DNA of 64,000 nt from Labia minor (Eukaryota; Arthropoda; Insecta; Dermaptera; Spongiphoridae), in the NCBI GenBank assembly GCA_963082975.1, contig OY720345.1, positions 79,701,034-79,765,033 of the forward strand. Direction: 5' to 3'. A program made the translations under genes and the position numbers. Under the pieces are notes generated by a model. It saw nothing but the letters and a program-made list of their open reading frames with translations. It made no database searches and was not told the DNA's origin. This document shows, piece by piece, positions 11,110 to 22,969 of the stretch; the stretch's first letter is position 1; every line of letters starts with the position of its first letter.

Positions 11110-11430
11110 GAAACAATAGTTTAAACTATTTGCCCAACAAAGATTTAGCCAAATGGCTTTTGTCTAGGCAAATGCTATTTCCTAAAATTGCCATCTCTCT
11201 ATGACATATACAACACTACTTGAGATTTTTTTTTATAATTTTTTAATAGGATATAATAGAATAATATTAATAATAATATAATTTGCAAAGAGTTCGCTTA
11301 TATAGGTAGAGTGGGGGAAAGAGAACCAAATATAGAATAATATATATTCTTTTCATGAGTGTTGGTTAAGAAATAAAATATCATTTTCTTTATACAATAG
11401 AATTTTATAATAGAATATTTAAAATTAAAT
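11110..11430. repeat. Right arm of inverted repeat pair, with both empty sites
   Basis: Reverse complement of the left arm (7540-8740) without the solo LTR and the hAT MITE. The single GTCTAGGC at about 11160 and the TTATTAATATTATTC region on the minus strand near 11260 are the two pre-insertion sites. A further diverged scrap of the same repeat starts near 11490 (AAAATTGCCATTTGCCTA). Confidence 0.7.
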
Positions 11431-11830
11431 AAATTGTAGTGAAATAATAGATGAAGTTATTATATTTGGCAATTCTAATGATATTTTCTTAAAATTGCCA
11501 TTTGCCTACGACATATCATACATATTTGAAATAAAATTTGAAATCTCTAAAAGTTTTGTTAAATTTATCTTGGGAGGGGTGCAAACTGTTGGAGAAATGG
11601 CAAAAATACAAGTTAATTTCAAAAAATATTTTTTTTTTAATTCAAAATCCATTGAAATGTGTACTTTCTTGGAAATTGTGAATAGTTTATACTTAAAAAT
11701 TTAATAAAAATAAGTTTATCGTTAAAAAAATAAATCAACATTAAGATTTAACTCATCGTGAATGTATAAACTAAACATTTTAGAAAATTTATTTTTAATT
11801 TTAATTCTAATTATTATACATATTATAGAC

Positions 11831-12101
11831 CAGTGATTCCCAAAGTGGACGTTACCACCCCTCGTGGGCGCGGGAGCGATCCAGGGGGACGGTGAGGAGC
11901 ACAGGTGCATTACTTTTACAATATGACTTTTCTATTCTGAGATCAATAAATAGATACATAAATTCAATGTTTCTATTTTACACCTTTATATATAATATTT
12001 TGCAAATAGGTACATTTATCTTTCTGTTTATTAAAATTAAAAAAAGTTAATTTCCAAGTGAGTAAAATTATTTCTTGGTCAAATAAGTTTGGGAACCACT
12101 G
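11831..12101 (+). mobile_element. hAT MITE, 271 bp
   Basis: The left end CAGTGATTCCCAAAGTGG pairs with the right end, which on the minus strand reads CAGTGGTTCCCAAACTTAT. Flanks are TTATAGAC and ATATAGAC, an 8-bp target duplication with one mismatch. It has no coding capacity. A GC-rich patch lies at 11850-11905. Confidence 0.75.
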
Positions 12102-12116
12102 ATATAGACAAATAAG

Positions 12117-12690
12117 AAATTAGCTGGGGTGTCTCCACTCGACTATCTCGCAATTTGAATTGGATTAAATAACATAATAAATTATATTTAAATTAAATTT
12201 AATTAATTATAAATTATAAATTAAAATTAATAGATAATATTTATTAAACCAATGCATGTTTGGTTCTTTGATGATGGCACCAAGTCACGTGTTGGCGCGT
12301 GAGATTTGCAGTGTTAAAAAATTAATTCTGGTACTTTAAGCGATTCAATCAAGCTGAAATTCTATATATAACAGTTTTATACAATTTTTAATCATGTGAA
12401 AAATTATCAAACATATATCTTTATTTTTTACGGTACTTTAGAGGACAAAAAATCAAAACGTTGTAGGTAATGACCCTCTTCCGGTTGAGCTACATTTCTC
12501 AAAAGTTGAAAGAAAACTACGAATTTTGAATAATGAACATGTACCAAATTTCATGATTCCAGCTCAAACTGTTTTTGCGTAATCTTGTCTACATACATAC
12601 ACACATACACACAGATATTTTTTCTCAACTTTAGTGAAAATGACTCAGGAACCTTCAAAACGTATAAAAAGATCAAAATACTAGAAGTAT
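12117..12690 (-). repeat. Helentron/HINE-like element H3, one end lost
   Basis: The 3' side is intact (GCGAGATAGTCGAGTGGAG then a hairpin, minus strand). The microsatellite ACATACATACACACATAC lies near 12590. The 5' subTIR expected near 12700 is not found, so this copy is truncated there. Confidence 0.6.
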
Positions 12691-12699
12691 TCTTTATTA

Positions 12700-13440
12700 T
12701 TTTAAACGCGGTTACTCGATTTGCTTTTAATTAATTTAATGAACTTGAATCATTAAATTGTTTCTATTAAGGAAATACTTATCTTTTATTTAATCCTTTT
12801 TTTTTAATCAATTTCTATCTCTTACGTGAATACTATTATTAAATTCTTTAAATTAGCATGGAATTTAATCGTCCATTAGGCAATCACAGAGAGAAAAATT
12901 TTTAATTTTTACCCACTCTTTGTATTGAAACCTCTCACTCTCTTTCTCTCTCGTTTTGCATGTAATGTCAAACGAATAACAAAATATCCAATTGTCATGC
13001 AACAAACATCCATCTAGATATATATTCATTCATATGGATAATGATTTCCATTTTTTATTCTCATTTATATTATTAGCATGTGGAAGAAAAGGGGTAAATT
13101 GTTTTCCCTCTATTTATCAAATGAATAATGATACGAAATTAAAAATATTTAAAATTTTTAATTCGTGACAAAATAATTATGTTTTGAATATATCATTGCA
13201 TTCCTTTTCTAATGATATGTGTATTAATTTTATAGAATATATATACCTACATGTCGATTAGAATTTATTTGAAGTCCACCTATATACATATAAAATACTT
13301 TAATAAACATTTATGTCAATTAGAAAACAATGCTTATAACAAAATTCATTATATATATATATATTACTATTTCTGTTTTTTATAAATGACTTTAATTATA
13401 AAAAAATTTCTATTTATGAATATAACAAATATACTATTCA
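12700..13440. other. AT-rich DNA without recognised features
   Basis: Simple A/T-rich text with a pyrimidine patch at 12925-12955. No gene, repeat partner or inverted ends could be supported. Confidence 0.55.
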
Positions 13441-13446
13441 CAAGAG

Positions 13447-14047
13447 TATTTTTACTATCTCGTCAAAGAAAGTAAAACAATCACGAAAATTTTCGATTTT
13501 GAGATTTTTATGTTTTTATACGTTTTGAAGGTCCCTGAGTTATTTTCACTAAGGTTGAAATGTCTCTCTCTGTGTGTGTATATGTATGTATAAAGATTAC
13601 GCAAAAACGGTTTGAGCTAGAATAATGAAATTTGGTAAATGGGAATTATTCAAAATTCGTAGTTTTCTCTCAACTTTTGAGAAATGTAGCTCAACCGGAA
13701 GAAGGTCATTACCTACCACGTTTTTATTTTTTTTCCTCTAAAGTGACCGTAAAAATAAAGATATATGTTTGATAATTTTTCACATGATTAAAAATTGTAT
13801 AAAACTGCTATATATAGAATTTCAGCTTGATTGAATCGCTGAAAGTACCAGAATTAATGTTTTAACACTGCAAATCTCACAAATAATCAACAAAGAGCAA
13901 AACATTCGCTGGTTTAATAAATATTATTTATTAATTTTAATTTATAATTTATAATTAATTAACTTTAATTTAAATACATATAATATATTATGTTATTTAA
14001 TCCAATTCAAATTGCGAGATAGTCGAGTGGAAACAATCCAGCTAATT
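13447..14047 (+). repeat. Helentron/HINE-like element H3, full-length
   Basis: It opens TTTTTACTATCTCGTC and closes GCGAGATAGTCGAGTGG with the hairpin region GGAAACAATCC. A TGTGTGTGTATATGTATGTA tract lies at about 13571. It is about 600 bp, like the copy at 26909. Confidence 0.65.
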
Positions 14048-14637
14048 AATTTTGAAAAAATCAATTTCGGTTTTATCTTCTATATTAATAAAAAAAATAA
14101 ATAAATAAATAAAATTTTTGTTGATTTATTTATTTATTTAAAGCCTCTATTTGGCTCCAAATAAAAGAAATTATAATTATATAAATTTTACAAAAAATAA
14201 ATACAGAATTTTTAAACAAAATATGTGAGAGGTTCTGGTTGATCTAAATTAGAGGATATTTTTAACAATTTTATAATTTATAATTTTATAAATTAATCAT
14301 TACATAAATAATTAATAGGAATTTCTAACTAAAAAAAAATTATTATGACGGTTGAGGGTGATAATTTTTGATAATTTTTGAAATCGGATTCAAATTTTGA
14401 TTAATAATAAATTTCACTTCTTTTAAATATCATAATATAACCAATAAATAATATCAAATATTTTTTATAGAAAAAAATATTAATTTACAAAAAAATTAAC
14501 TCAATAAAAAAAAAATATTTAAATTAAATGATATTTTATTTAGTTTATTTATTTAGAAAAATTAAAACGAAAATTCAAATGGGAAATTCCTTAAAAAAAT
14601 ATCTTAATACGATTATATAAATTATATAAATATATAA

Positions 14638-15080
14638 TGAGTTGAACTGTGGCTAGGCACAGATATAATATATGAGGAGGCGCTGGCTGTGACGTTATGA
14701 AGGGCTCGGTGACGTCATATAATTTTAAATTAAGAAAAACTAATGAAAATTATTTTTCCCAAGGATAAATGAGTGCAGGATTCGTGTAAAAATCTCCTCA
14801 TGTGAAATTTGGTGTGAAAATAACCCTTCCCTTCCTATCGTCTACCACTTCCGGTTTCTGGATATACACTAAAAGTTATACTGATGCATTAAGTAAATAT
14901 ACCAAATTTTATCAAATTTCATTGAGCCGTTCACGAACACACAGACGGACAGACAGACATCATGCTAAAAATACTTTTTTCTGTTAAGAAAATGCATGAT
15001 TCGTGGAGATATGTAAAAATCTCTACATGTGAAATTTGTTGTGAATACAATACCTCCCTTACTATCGTCGGTCGGTAAAA
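14638..15080 (-). repeat. Helentron/HINE-like element H1, 3' end decayed
   Basis: The 5' end (minus strand) reads TTTTTACCGACCGACGATAG. The paired GACG(T)TCAT region and the GGACAGACAGACATC tract are present. The 3' subTIR block is mostly lost; only GTTGAACTGTGGCTAGGC remains of the hairpin end. Confidence 0.6.
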
Positions 15081-15089
15081 ATGTAATAA

Positions 15090-16060
15090 ATATTACTACT
15101 AAGAGGACTAACAGGATCCATTGGCAATTTTTTTGTATTTATTTATTTATTTATTTCCTAAAGGATAGCCAGAGATAGTAAAAATGATGTATGTGTTCAT
15201 GTAATCTATGCACCTAATATTTATTATTTCTTGACCCATATTCATATTATTGAAAAAAAAAATTACAAAATTGGAAACATTGATCAGACTGTGAATCTTA
15301 GGACGATTGGTTTAATGGTTTATTAAATGATTGGATCTTAACAAAATGTTTTCTTATTTTTATTTCACTTTTTACCTTTTGTTAAAATTATTATATCTAA
15401 AAGGAATGAATGAGGTTATGAGTCCTCATCCTACTATTATATATATATTTATATATTTATATAAATGAAAAGTTGAACATTTAGAAAATTAGATTTTCCA
15501 AAAAAATAAAGAATAAATAAATTTAACCTATAAAATAACTCTATATTTTCTTAAATTGTAATTGTATAAAGTTTGCTATATTTTCAGAAAATCAAATAAA
15601 GTTTTATAAATAAAAAAAAAAATATCTAAAGATATTATTTTAGAAGTACTTTAAACTCTACAATTTTTATTTTCTGAATAAGAAAAAATTAAATTTAACA
15701 AAAGTTTTAATCTTAACATATTAAAAGTAATATAAATAAAAATGTTTTATTTTTTCTATTTTATAAAAAAATCAATTTATTGTTATATGTATCTAGTTAT
15801 AAAATTTAAAAGAAAATTTAAGTTTCTTAATAGATAATAGAGTATAAAATATAAAAAATTGAGAAAAGTGCAATAATATCAAAATCATTGAAAAATAATT
15901 TGTATAATTCGATTACAGTTATGAATTTTCTTCATGTTATATGAACAGAAGAAATTGAAAAAACAAACAACGTCCTATGTTAGTGTGGACTTTTTGGATG
16001 GAGGCTATTCATAAATAAATATATTATGTAGAAACTCTGATAAATATAAAATATTTAACT
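15090..16060. other. AT-rich DNA without recognised features
   Basis: Homopolymeric and AT-rich text with (ATTT)n at 15138-15156 and TA runs near 15440. No supported gene or mobile element. Confidence 0.6.
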
Positions 16061-16068
16061 GACTAAAT

Positions 16069-16820
16069 CAGAGATGGGCATTAAGTCGATCGCGATCGAC
16101 TGGTGGACCGCCGAGTCATTTTAAAGTGATCGCCTTTACTCATTGCCTTTTTTACTTAAACTACTCCTTAGCATATAAAAAATTCCATTACTCGGGGAAG
16201 AAATAACCAAAAATATAAACGAATTGTTTTCTATAACTATTGAGGAAGATGAAGTTTTTCTTCTTCAAAATGACATAATTTTAAAAGCACATAATTCAGA
16301 TCCTACAAATATTTTTTGGAATTTAATGGACGAAGTTAAGTATCCTAATTTAAAAGGTCTCGCATTAAATTTAACATCGTTCTTTGGCTCTACCTACCTA
16401 TGTGAATCTGCATTTTCTACGATGAATATAATTAAATCAAAATATCGCTCCCGTCTTACAGACAATCGCCTCGAATGCAGTACAAGAGTGGCAGTTAGTA
16501 ATTATACACCAAGATTTACTAAATTAGCAGAGGATATGCAGTGTAAATCTTCTAATGCGGACAATTTCACATGACTTTATCTTAAATAATAATTCGAATC
16601 AGAATATTTCTTATGAACTTGATATTTTTATACTTTTATAATCTTGAAATTTTGTTTGAAAATATATACCTAAGTTCCTTTCTTATTCTATTTTTTTAGT
16701 TACCTATGTACATTTATACCACATTGTTTATTATTATTATTTTAATAAATATCTGGTGGACCGACTTATTGTAAAAAAATTAGAAGTAGACCGCATCCTA
16801 AAAAAGTTTGCCCATCCCTG
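16069..16820 (+). mobile_element. hAT transposon, internally deleted (752 bp)
   Basis: The ends CAGAGATGGGCA and, on the minus strand, CAGGGATGGGCA are inverted repeats with one mismatch. Perfect 8-bp target duplications, GACTAAAT, lie at 16061-16068 and 16821-16828. Subterminal GGTGGACCG words occur near both ends. The inside keeps only the 3' end of a transposase gene (16224-16574), so it can move only with help from a related element. Confidence 0.9.
16224..16574 (+). pseudogene. hAT transposase C-terminal fragment
   Basis: A 116-residue open frame contains the hAT dimerisation signature: STYLCESAFSTMNIIKSKYR at residues 55-74, followed by RSRLTDNRLE. The glutamate in YLCE is the third catalytic acid of hAT transposases. 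The BED finger and the two catalytic aspartates are missing because the front of the gene was deleted. It is clearly a different family from the transposase at 36635. Confidence 0.8.
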
Positions 16821-17480
16821 GACTAAATGAATAAGAAATAAATCAAGGGAGACGGGAAAATAATTGAATATTTATTATATTTTAATAAAACAAAAGATCG
16901 GTATAAAATATAAAAAGTTATAAAAACACATTGGTCGTACTATTTGACTATTAGTATTAGATTGTGTATATATATTATAATATACACTAGTAATAAAAAC
17001 GAGACGGTTTTATAAAATGAAGAGTTGAGAAAAAGATAAATTACAAATCAATTTAAAAAAATAAATACTTTTTAATTCTCAACACTACTAATATTATGAA
17101 TTCATAAAAAGGTAAGATGATAACAAAATTTTATTATATCATTCATACTATAATATAGATATAGTTATTTTATTTCTAATATTTATATCTCTTAATTAAT
17201 TATTTTTATTTTATACCTCACTGATTTTATAGTATATAATTTTTTATTTATTTAATATTAATTACTTTTACTACTATAATATTATATGACAAGTATGTTC
17301 ACTTTCACTTTGAGTTAACTCGAACAGGAATGAAGTGAAATGATGAATCTTGACACAATTCATTTCCATTCAATTTAGTCATTCAAACAAACAAGGAATG
17401 AATTTAAATATTGATACATTTAATTTCAATCCAATTTACTTTTGCTATTATGTACCACGTAATATTCTTATAGGTTATAC

Positions 17481-17735
17481 CAGTGATTCCCAAACTGTGA
17501 GCCACGAAAAATTTCCTAATACTTGGAATTTTTGAACATTTTCGATTATTTTTAAAATTTTTTCAATTTGTCTCTAAAAAAAAAAAAAAAAAAAAAAAAG
17601 GACCAAGCTTTTGAACATTTCGTACTTTTTGTCCCAGTTTTTGTTTTCGAAATATGGTCACTCTAATTAAGAGAAACGGGGAAAAAATCCCATGTATTAT
17701 GGGAGCCGTATACCGAAAAAGTTTGGGAACCTCTG
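17481..17735 (+). mobile_element. hAT MITE, 255 bp
   Basis: The left end CAGTGATTCCCAAACTGTG pairs with the minus-strand right end CAGAGGTTCCCAAACTTTT. Flanks GGTTATAC and GATTATAC are an 8-bp duplication with one mismatch. A run of about 22 A lies at 17578-17599. It resembles the MITE at 11831 at its ends. Confidence 0.75.
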
Positions 17736-17744
17736 GATTATACA

Positions 17745-18130
17745 ATAGAAAATCTTCTATTTTAAGATTATTTCTTATTTTAATATTTATTTTGGTTAAA
17801 TTAATCTTTTATTAAGAAAATTTAACATATTATCCAGAAATACAAATATATACTTTAATCAATTTTATTTTTAAATTAACAATAATTGTATACATCAAAG
17901 ATTCTCAACTACTGGGTTGCAAGAATATCCTACAGTTAAGATTAAAAAATAGAAAATTCTTGTATTGGCAGTCCAAAAAACATATTTTTCTATTTTATAA
18001 GCGGGGGCGCACAATGTTTAATTATTAATTATTTTCAAGTAAAAAAAATGGAAAATTGTTAAAAAATTCAAATAATAAAAATAATTTAATTTAAATTCGA
18101 AGATTAATACTAGGATGCAGGTAAATGTAG
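17745..18130. other. AT-rich DNA without recognised features
   Basis: No gene or repeat supported. A faint repeat-like patch lies at 17897-18012 (GATTCTCAACTACTGGGTTGC ... GCGGGGGCGC), which may be decayed hAT-end material. Confidence 0.4.
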
Positions 18131-18138
18131 TATATCTA

Positions 18139-18363
18139 GTATATATGGTATATGTATGAATTTAGTTTATTCACTTCAGAGATATTTGAGTGAGGGGGAT
18201 GAACTTTGGGGCTGCGCCGACTCCGCCAACAGTCCAAGGGTTGTGGGATGCTCGAGGAGGTTGGAGGGGGTCTTTATAAGGCCTGGACCTTTCCGAAAAG
18301 TGACTGATTTTCAAATCACCTACCTCCACGGATCGACGAATCTTGAATTGAGCATTTAATTTG
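18139..18363 (+). promoter_or_regulatory. Candidate core promoter and non-coding first exon
   Basis: A TATA-like word (TATATATGG, 18139-18147) lies about 31 bp before an arthropod-style initiator, TCACTT at 18171. Next comes an isolated GC-rich stretch (about 18185-18345), then a textbook splice donor, TTTG|GTAAGTGAG, with the exon ending at 18363. The stretch holds a 26-codon upstream frame from 18200 but no long frame. The next convincing + strand acceptor followed by a coding exon is just before the elevenin start (TTTAAAG, 29296), so this could be its 5' UTR exon across an 11-kb intron. That link is inference. Confidence 0.35.
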
Positions 18364-18364
18364 G

Positions 18365-19370
18365 TAAGTGAGAAAATATCCACTTTTGTCCTAAATTCAA
18401 ATTTATAATATTTTTATTTTAATTTTACTTATTTTTCTATTATTGAATCTTTCCATTTATCATATCTTTTCATTTTTAATGATTCCACATAATTGAATTA
18501 AAATTTTGTTCATTTACAATCATCTAAGGAAGTTGAACTGCTTTTCATCCAGAACCGTCACTTTCATATTTCATTTAATCTGATAAAGTTTTAGTTTGAC
18601 TTTTAGTGTAGAAGAGATTTCATTGCTGGTATCTATTTGTTATTATCTGAGGACAAACCACTTTTGGAATTAAATTCAAAGATAAAAGAAAAAAATTATC
18701 CTTTACTATTAAAGTTAAATGGAGAATATAATTAAAAATTTTGACATATACTTAAAAAAAAAATTATAATAATAATAAAAATATTGCAAAAAATTTTGCA
18801 ATCGTGTAAATTAAACTGATAGGGAGAGGAGCATTTTTCAAATACACTAATATTTTAAAGAATTTAATTTTACCTAATTATTCAACTTATATTCCCGTTT
18901 TATTAGAATAAAGACAAATAAATTTACGTATTATAAAGTTCTTAATATTTTATAATAAAATTTAATTTTATAACATTTTTTAATATTTGGTTTTCTCACA
19001 AATTTCTCCTAGTCCTATTCTTTTTTTTTATTTTGTCTTTTATTTATTATTTATTAAAAGCAATCAATTTTGCATATTAAAAAATGACAGTAAAAAAACC
19101 TCTACTTAGCATACTTTCTCAACGATTCGTCTATTTATGAATCCTATGAAGCTTGTCTATTAATTTTAATTACAAAGAATAATGTTATTTGAATTTATAA
19201 TAAATTTTTAATTCAAATTATTTTATTCGAAATTATATGAAAAATATAGTTCTATTTTAAAAATTTAAACTTTCATATTTATTTTAATTTTATAGTTATC
19301 AGATTTATTTTATTATATATTGAAAATGCTTTTCATAATTAGTTAAATAAAATTCATAATTGAAATTGGG
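18365..19370. other. AT-rich DNA without recognised features
   Basis: AT-rich, with no supported exon or repeat ends. If the promoter at 18139 is real, this is intronic. Confidence 0.5.
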
Positions 19371-19374
19371 AATA

Positions 19375-20062
19375 TACGAGGTTTGTTCAAAAGAGAAGGT
19401 GAATTTTAAATTATTTCGAAAAGTATTTATTTATTCTTCAATATCCATTTTGTCCCCTTAAAAGTAATTCCCCTCAGGTATAATGCACTTATGTCAGCGC
19501 TTCTTCCAATTTGTCGAACCACTTTTGAAATGCGCTTTTCGGTATGGCCATCAGCTCATTCTTCGATTCCGACTTTATCTCATCAATTGTGTCAAAATGC
19601 TTTCCTTTCATTGGTCTCTTCAGTTTTGGGAATTGGAGATAGTCGCAGAGTGGCAAATCTGGTGAATACGGTGGTTGAGGCATGATTACGGAGTTGTTTT
19701 AGGCCAAATAATCATGAACAAGCAATGAAATGATGTGTGAACCGGTGCGTAATCGTGATGCAGAAACCATTATTTGTTTTTCCACAATTCCGATCGTTTG
19801 AGTCGTATTGCTTCACGCAAACGTTGCATAACTTTCTTGTAGTATTCCTTATTTTTTTTTAAGTAAAAAACCGAAGTACACACAAAACGTGATTAACTCT
19901 TTTACATTTGTCTAAAATAAACTACTAATCCAAAATGGCTGATAATGCCTATTTATGAGAAACATCTGTGTACCAACATAACAAAAAAAATTTCGAAAAT
20001 CGAATGTTCACAGCCCAAGAAAATTCAAAATTCACTTTTTCTTTTGAACAGACCTCGTTCTA
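19375..20062 (-). mobile_element. mariner element, internally deleted copy 1
   Basis: Terminal inverted repeats of about 38 bp (core GTTCAAAAGA followed by a GTGAATTTT motif) sit next to TA dinucleotides. On the minus strand the transposase remnant has a KEYYK-like start, the HHDYAPVHTS block with the second catalytic aspartate, and YSPDLPLCDY with the third (mariner DD34D pattern). The first catalytic region is deleted. Several frame breaks interrupt the rest. The deletion joint is the same as in the copy at 28305. Confidence 0.85.
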
Positions 20063-20064
20063 AG

Positions 20065-21410
20065 CAATGCAAATTTTTAACTTTAAGCTCTATATATTAG
20101 TGATTTTTTAATATTTTAACTAAACCTAATTACAGATATATATATATATATTTAATTCTTAAAAATTCTATTAATTATCATAGTGAAAAGTTAAAAATTT
20201 TTATCATTAGTAAATATATTCCCTATTTCAAATATGAATTTTATTTAACTAATTATTTACTCAAATGATTAAAAATCAATTTTAGGAGTTTAATTTAATA
20301 TTTAATTTATAAATATACTCACACACACATTATCTATAAACTGGATAAAAATTATTTATTATCCATGGACTTAATTTTTGTGTACAAAAATTTTACAAAT
20401 TGAAATAACAAGAGAAATAACTATAAAAAATCTTAATGCACAATGTAATTAATATAAATGATTGAAAAAGAAATATACTTAATTAATTTTATATTTTGAA
20501 AATCACTATAACTATTCACAATTCTTTTATGATAAGATTTTGAAATTCTTTATTTATAATAAGGATTCAATATGGATTCTATGGTACTTTAGATATATAA
20601 TCAATATGCTGGACAAATTCTTCACTTTAAATAGCTTCTAGTACGGGATTGATAATTTGTTATGAAATGAGATTTTTAATTTAATATTAAGTTTTTGTTA
20701 ACCATAGATGATTTATTGATGGCATTATTTTTGATCCATTTTTTTCGGAGTTTTTAATCATTATCTTATTTTTTTATTTTAATTTCTTCAATGTGAAAAT
20801 GTTTAAACTGATAAATGAAAAGAAAATATTTTAAAGTGTTAGTTTAATTTTTTTTTTTTTATATATATTTGCATAAAAATATTAGAAGAACACTTTTATC
20901 TTGTTGATCATCATTCTATTTTCATTTAAATAATATTATTATATATATCCATTTTAAATATTTATCATTTTATATATATTATTCTATTAAACATTAAAAA
21001 TAATATAAATTGTGTTTATATATTTTTTTTTCTATTTATATTTGGAGAGATTATATATGAAATAAATAAATTCTATATTATATAATATCTATATATATCT
21101 ATATAGATATATACAGATATTATTTCTATAAATACTATATGAATACAAATTGAATATTTTAATTTTTTTTTTTAATAAATTTATAATGAGAATTGGGGGA
21201 GAACAACTCGAATAATTTATCAATTTCACTTTATTATTGCATTACAAGATTAATTCTCTGAAATAAATTCAATAATATTTAATAATCTTGTAAATCATTA
21301 TAATTTTATTAAAATAAAATAAATAAATTTGATTTTTTTTAATATATTCTTTCTATTTAAGATATAATTAAATAGGAATTAATTATATGATATTTTGATA
21401 AAATGCAAAT
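20065..21410. other. AT-rich DNA without recognised features
   Basis: Dominated by A/T runs and TA microsatellites (20138-20153; 21083-21120 with palindromic ATCTATATAGAT text). No gene supported. Confidence 0.6.
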
Positions 21411-21415
21411 AGTAA

Positions 21416-21800
21416 ACCGTCTGTCCGTCTGTCCATTGTGTGTCCATATAGACGTGTACAGCTTGAACGGTTCAACGGATAAAATTTGGTAATGCATCAG
21501 TAACATGGATTCATCAACTTTTGGTGTATAACTGGAAATCGGAAGTGGTAGTAAAACAAATTATTAATTTTATATTCATTGTCGGAAATTTTGCACTTAA
21601 AATAGAGTAGCAATTAATAATTGTGTAACTTTAAATTAAAAAAAATGAAGATAATAAAATTTAGTCATTTTAATTCAAGTTTTAAAATTATTTTTTTATA
21701 CAATATATTTATATATATATTTTATGTATTATATTTAATGTTGTTTGGAAATTAATTTATTTCAAATCGAACGTCGGTTCTGAGCCTGGCCACAGGTCAT
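21416..21800 (+). repeat. Helentron/HINE-like element H1, diverged
   Basis: It carries the GTCTGTCCGTCTGTCC tract, the TTCATCAACTTTTGGTGTAT block and, at its right end, CGTCGGTTCTGAGCCTGGCC followed by ACAGGTC. The 5' subTIR is degraded, and a large AT-rich part separates the two recognisable blocks. Confidence 0.5.
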
Positions 21801-21878
21801 TTTTTCAAATATGAATTCATTAATTAAATTTAAATAAATAATTTTAGTTTTATATGGGAAAAAAATTTGTCTTAAATA

Positions 21879-22751
21879 AAGGGTCTTTCAAATTCGACGG
21901 TTTTTTAATCCTTAATAAAATACACAATTTGCATTGATTTCAAAAAAAAATTTATTGGTCATTAAAGTATAGTGTATGACATTTAAACACAAAAATTAAT
22001 ATCCGCCATATGTCCACCTCGTGCAGCTCCACAAATGCGCAATCTTTTGTCAAAATTTTCAATGACATTTTGGCATAATTGCAGTTTCAATTCACCAATA
22101 ATATGAATAATTTTGTCCTTCAGTTCAGGAATCGATTGTGGATCATTCTTATAGACCCCAGAGAAAGTAGTCCAATGGTGTTATATCACATGATCTTGGT
22201 GGCCAATTGACATCACCATTTCTGGTCCAGCAAATTTTTCTTGTAACAACTCGATGGTTTTATGAGGAGTGTAACAGGTTGAACCATCTTGCTGAATCCA
22301 CATGCCTTCCAGGTTATTATTGTTCAATTTAGGCCACAAAAAGTTAGTTATCATTTCACGATATTGGAGGCAATTTACGTTAGCAGCTTAACTAGCATCA
22401 TTTTCGAAAAAGTATGGACCAATGACACCTCCTGACCACAACTCACGCCAAACAGTAATCTGTTTAGGATGTAATGGTTTCTGATGAATCAGTCGTGGAT
22501 TTTCCTCACCCCAAATAGGGAAAATTTGTTTATTAACAAAGCCACCAATTTCAAAATGTTCTTCATCGGATAAAATGATTTTTTGAGAAAAGTCATCCAT
22601 TTAAATGTCATACACTATAAATACACTTTATACTATACACTTTAAATGTCATACACTATACTTTAATGACCAATAAAATTTTTTTTGAAATCAATGGAAA
22701 TTATGTATTTTATTTAAGGATTAAAAAAACCGTCCAATTTTAAAGACCCTT
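21879..22751 (-). mobile_element. Tc1/mariner-superfamily element with long TIRs, internally deleted
   Basis: TIRs of about 110 bp start AAGGGTCTTTCAAATTCGAC (left) and AAGGGTCTTTAAAATTGGAC (right, minus strand), with TA at both borders. The minus strand encodes the catalytic half of a transposase: FSQKIILSDEEHFEIGG with the first aspartate, WIQQDGSTCYTPHKT with the second, and WPPRSCDITPLDYFLWG with the third, then a CQNVIENF...GGHM tail. The N-terminal DNA-binding half is missing and stops interrupt the frame. Confidence 0.85.
22388..22600 (-). pseudogene. Tc1/mariner transposase fragment
   Basis: Seventy residues from MDDFSQKI to FFENDAS carry the first catalytic aspartate (SDEEHF) and the WGEENPR and WSGGVIGPYFF motifs. 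Codons for the second and third acids follow downstream on the minus strand after stops (to about 21990). The element is dead as a protein source. Confidence 0.75.
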
Positions 22752-22787
22752 TAATATCTATTTAGCAAAATAAAAATTTGTCTTGCA

Positions 22788-22860
22788 ATAGCTATGTTGG
22801 GTAGAGCGTCGGATTAAATACTTCATCCTTTCAGATCCAATCTTATTGAGTCGTAAAATT
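22788..22860 (+). other. tRNA-like relic
   Basis: The stretch reads like a decayed tRNA: GTTGGGTAGAGCGTCGGATT recalls a D-arm plus anticodon stem, and the later GATCCAATCTTATTGAGTCG recalls a degenerate B box. The arms do not pair cleanly and no acceptor stem is visible. It may be a pseudo-tRNA or the head of an old SINE. Confidence 0.2.
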
Positions 22861-22969
22861 TATTTTATCATTTTGAAATAATTTTTAATTTTTTAAAAAG
22901 AGTTTTATCTGACCTAAATAACAAATGATTTAATTTTTTTTTATCTAACTTTTTATTTTTAATATTTAA

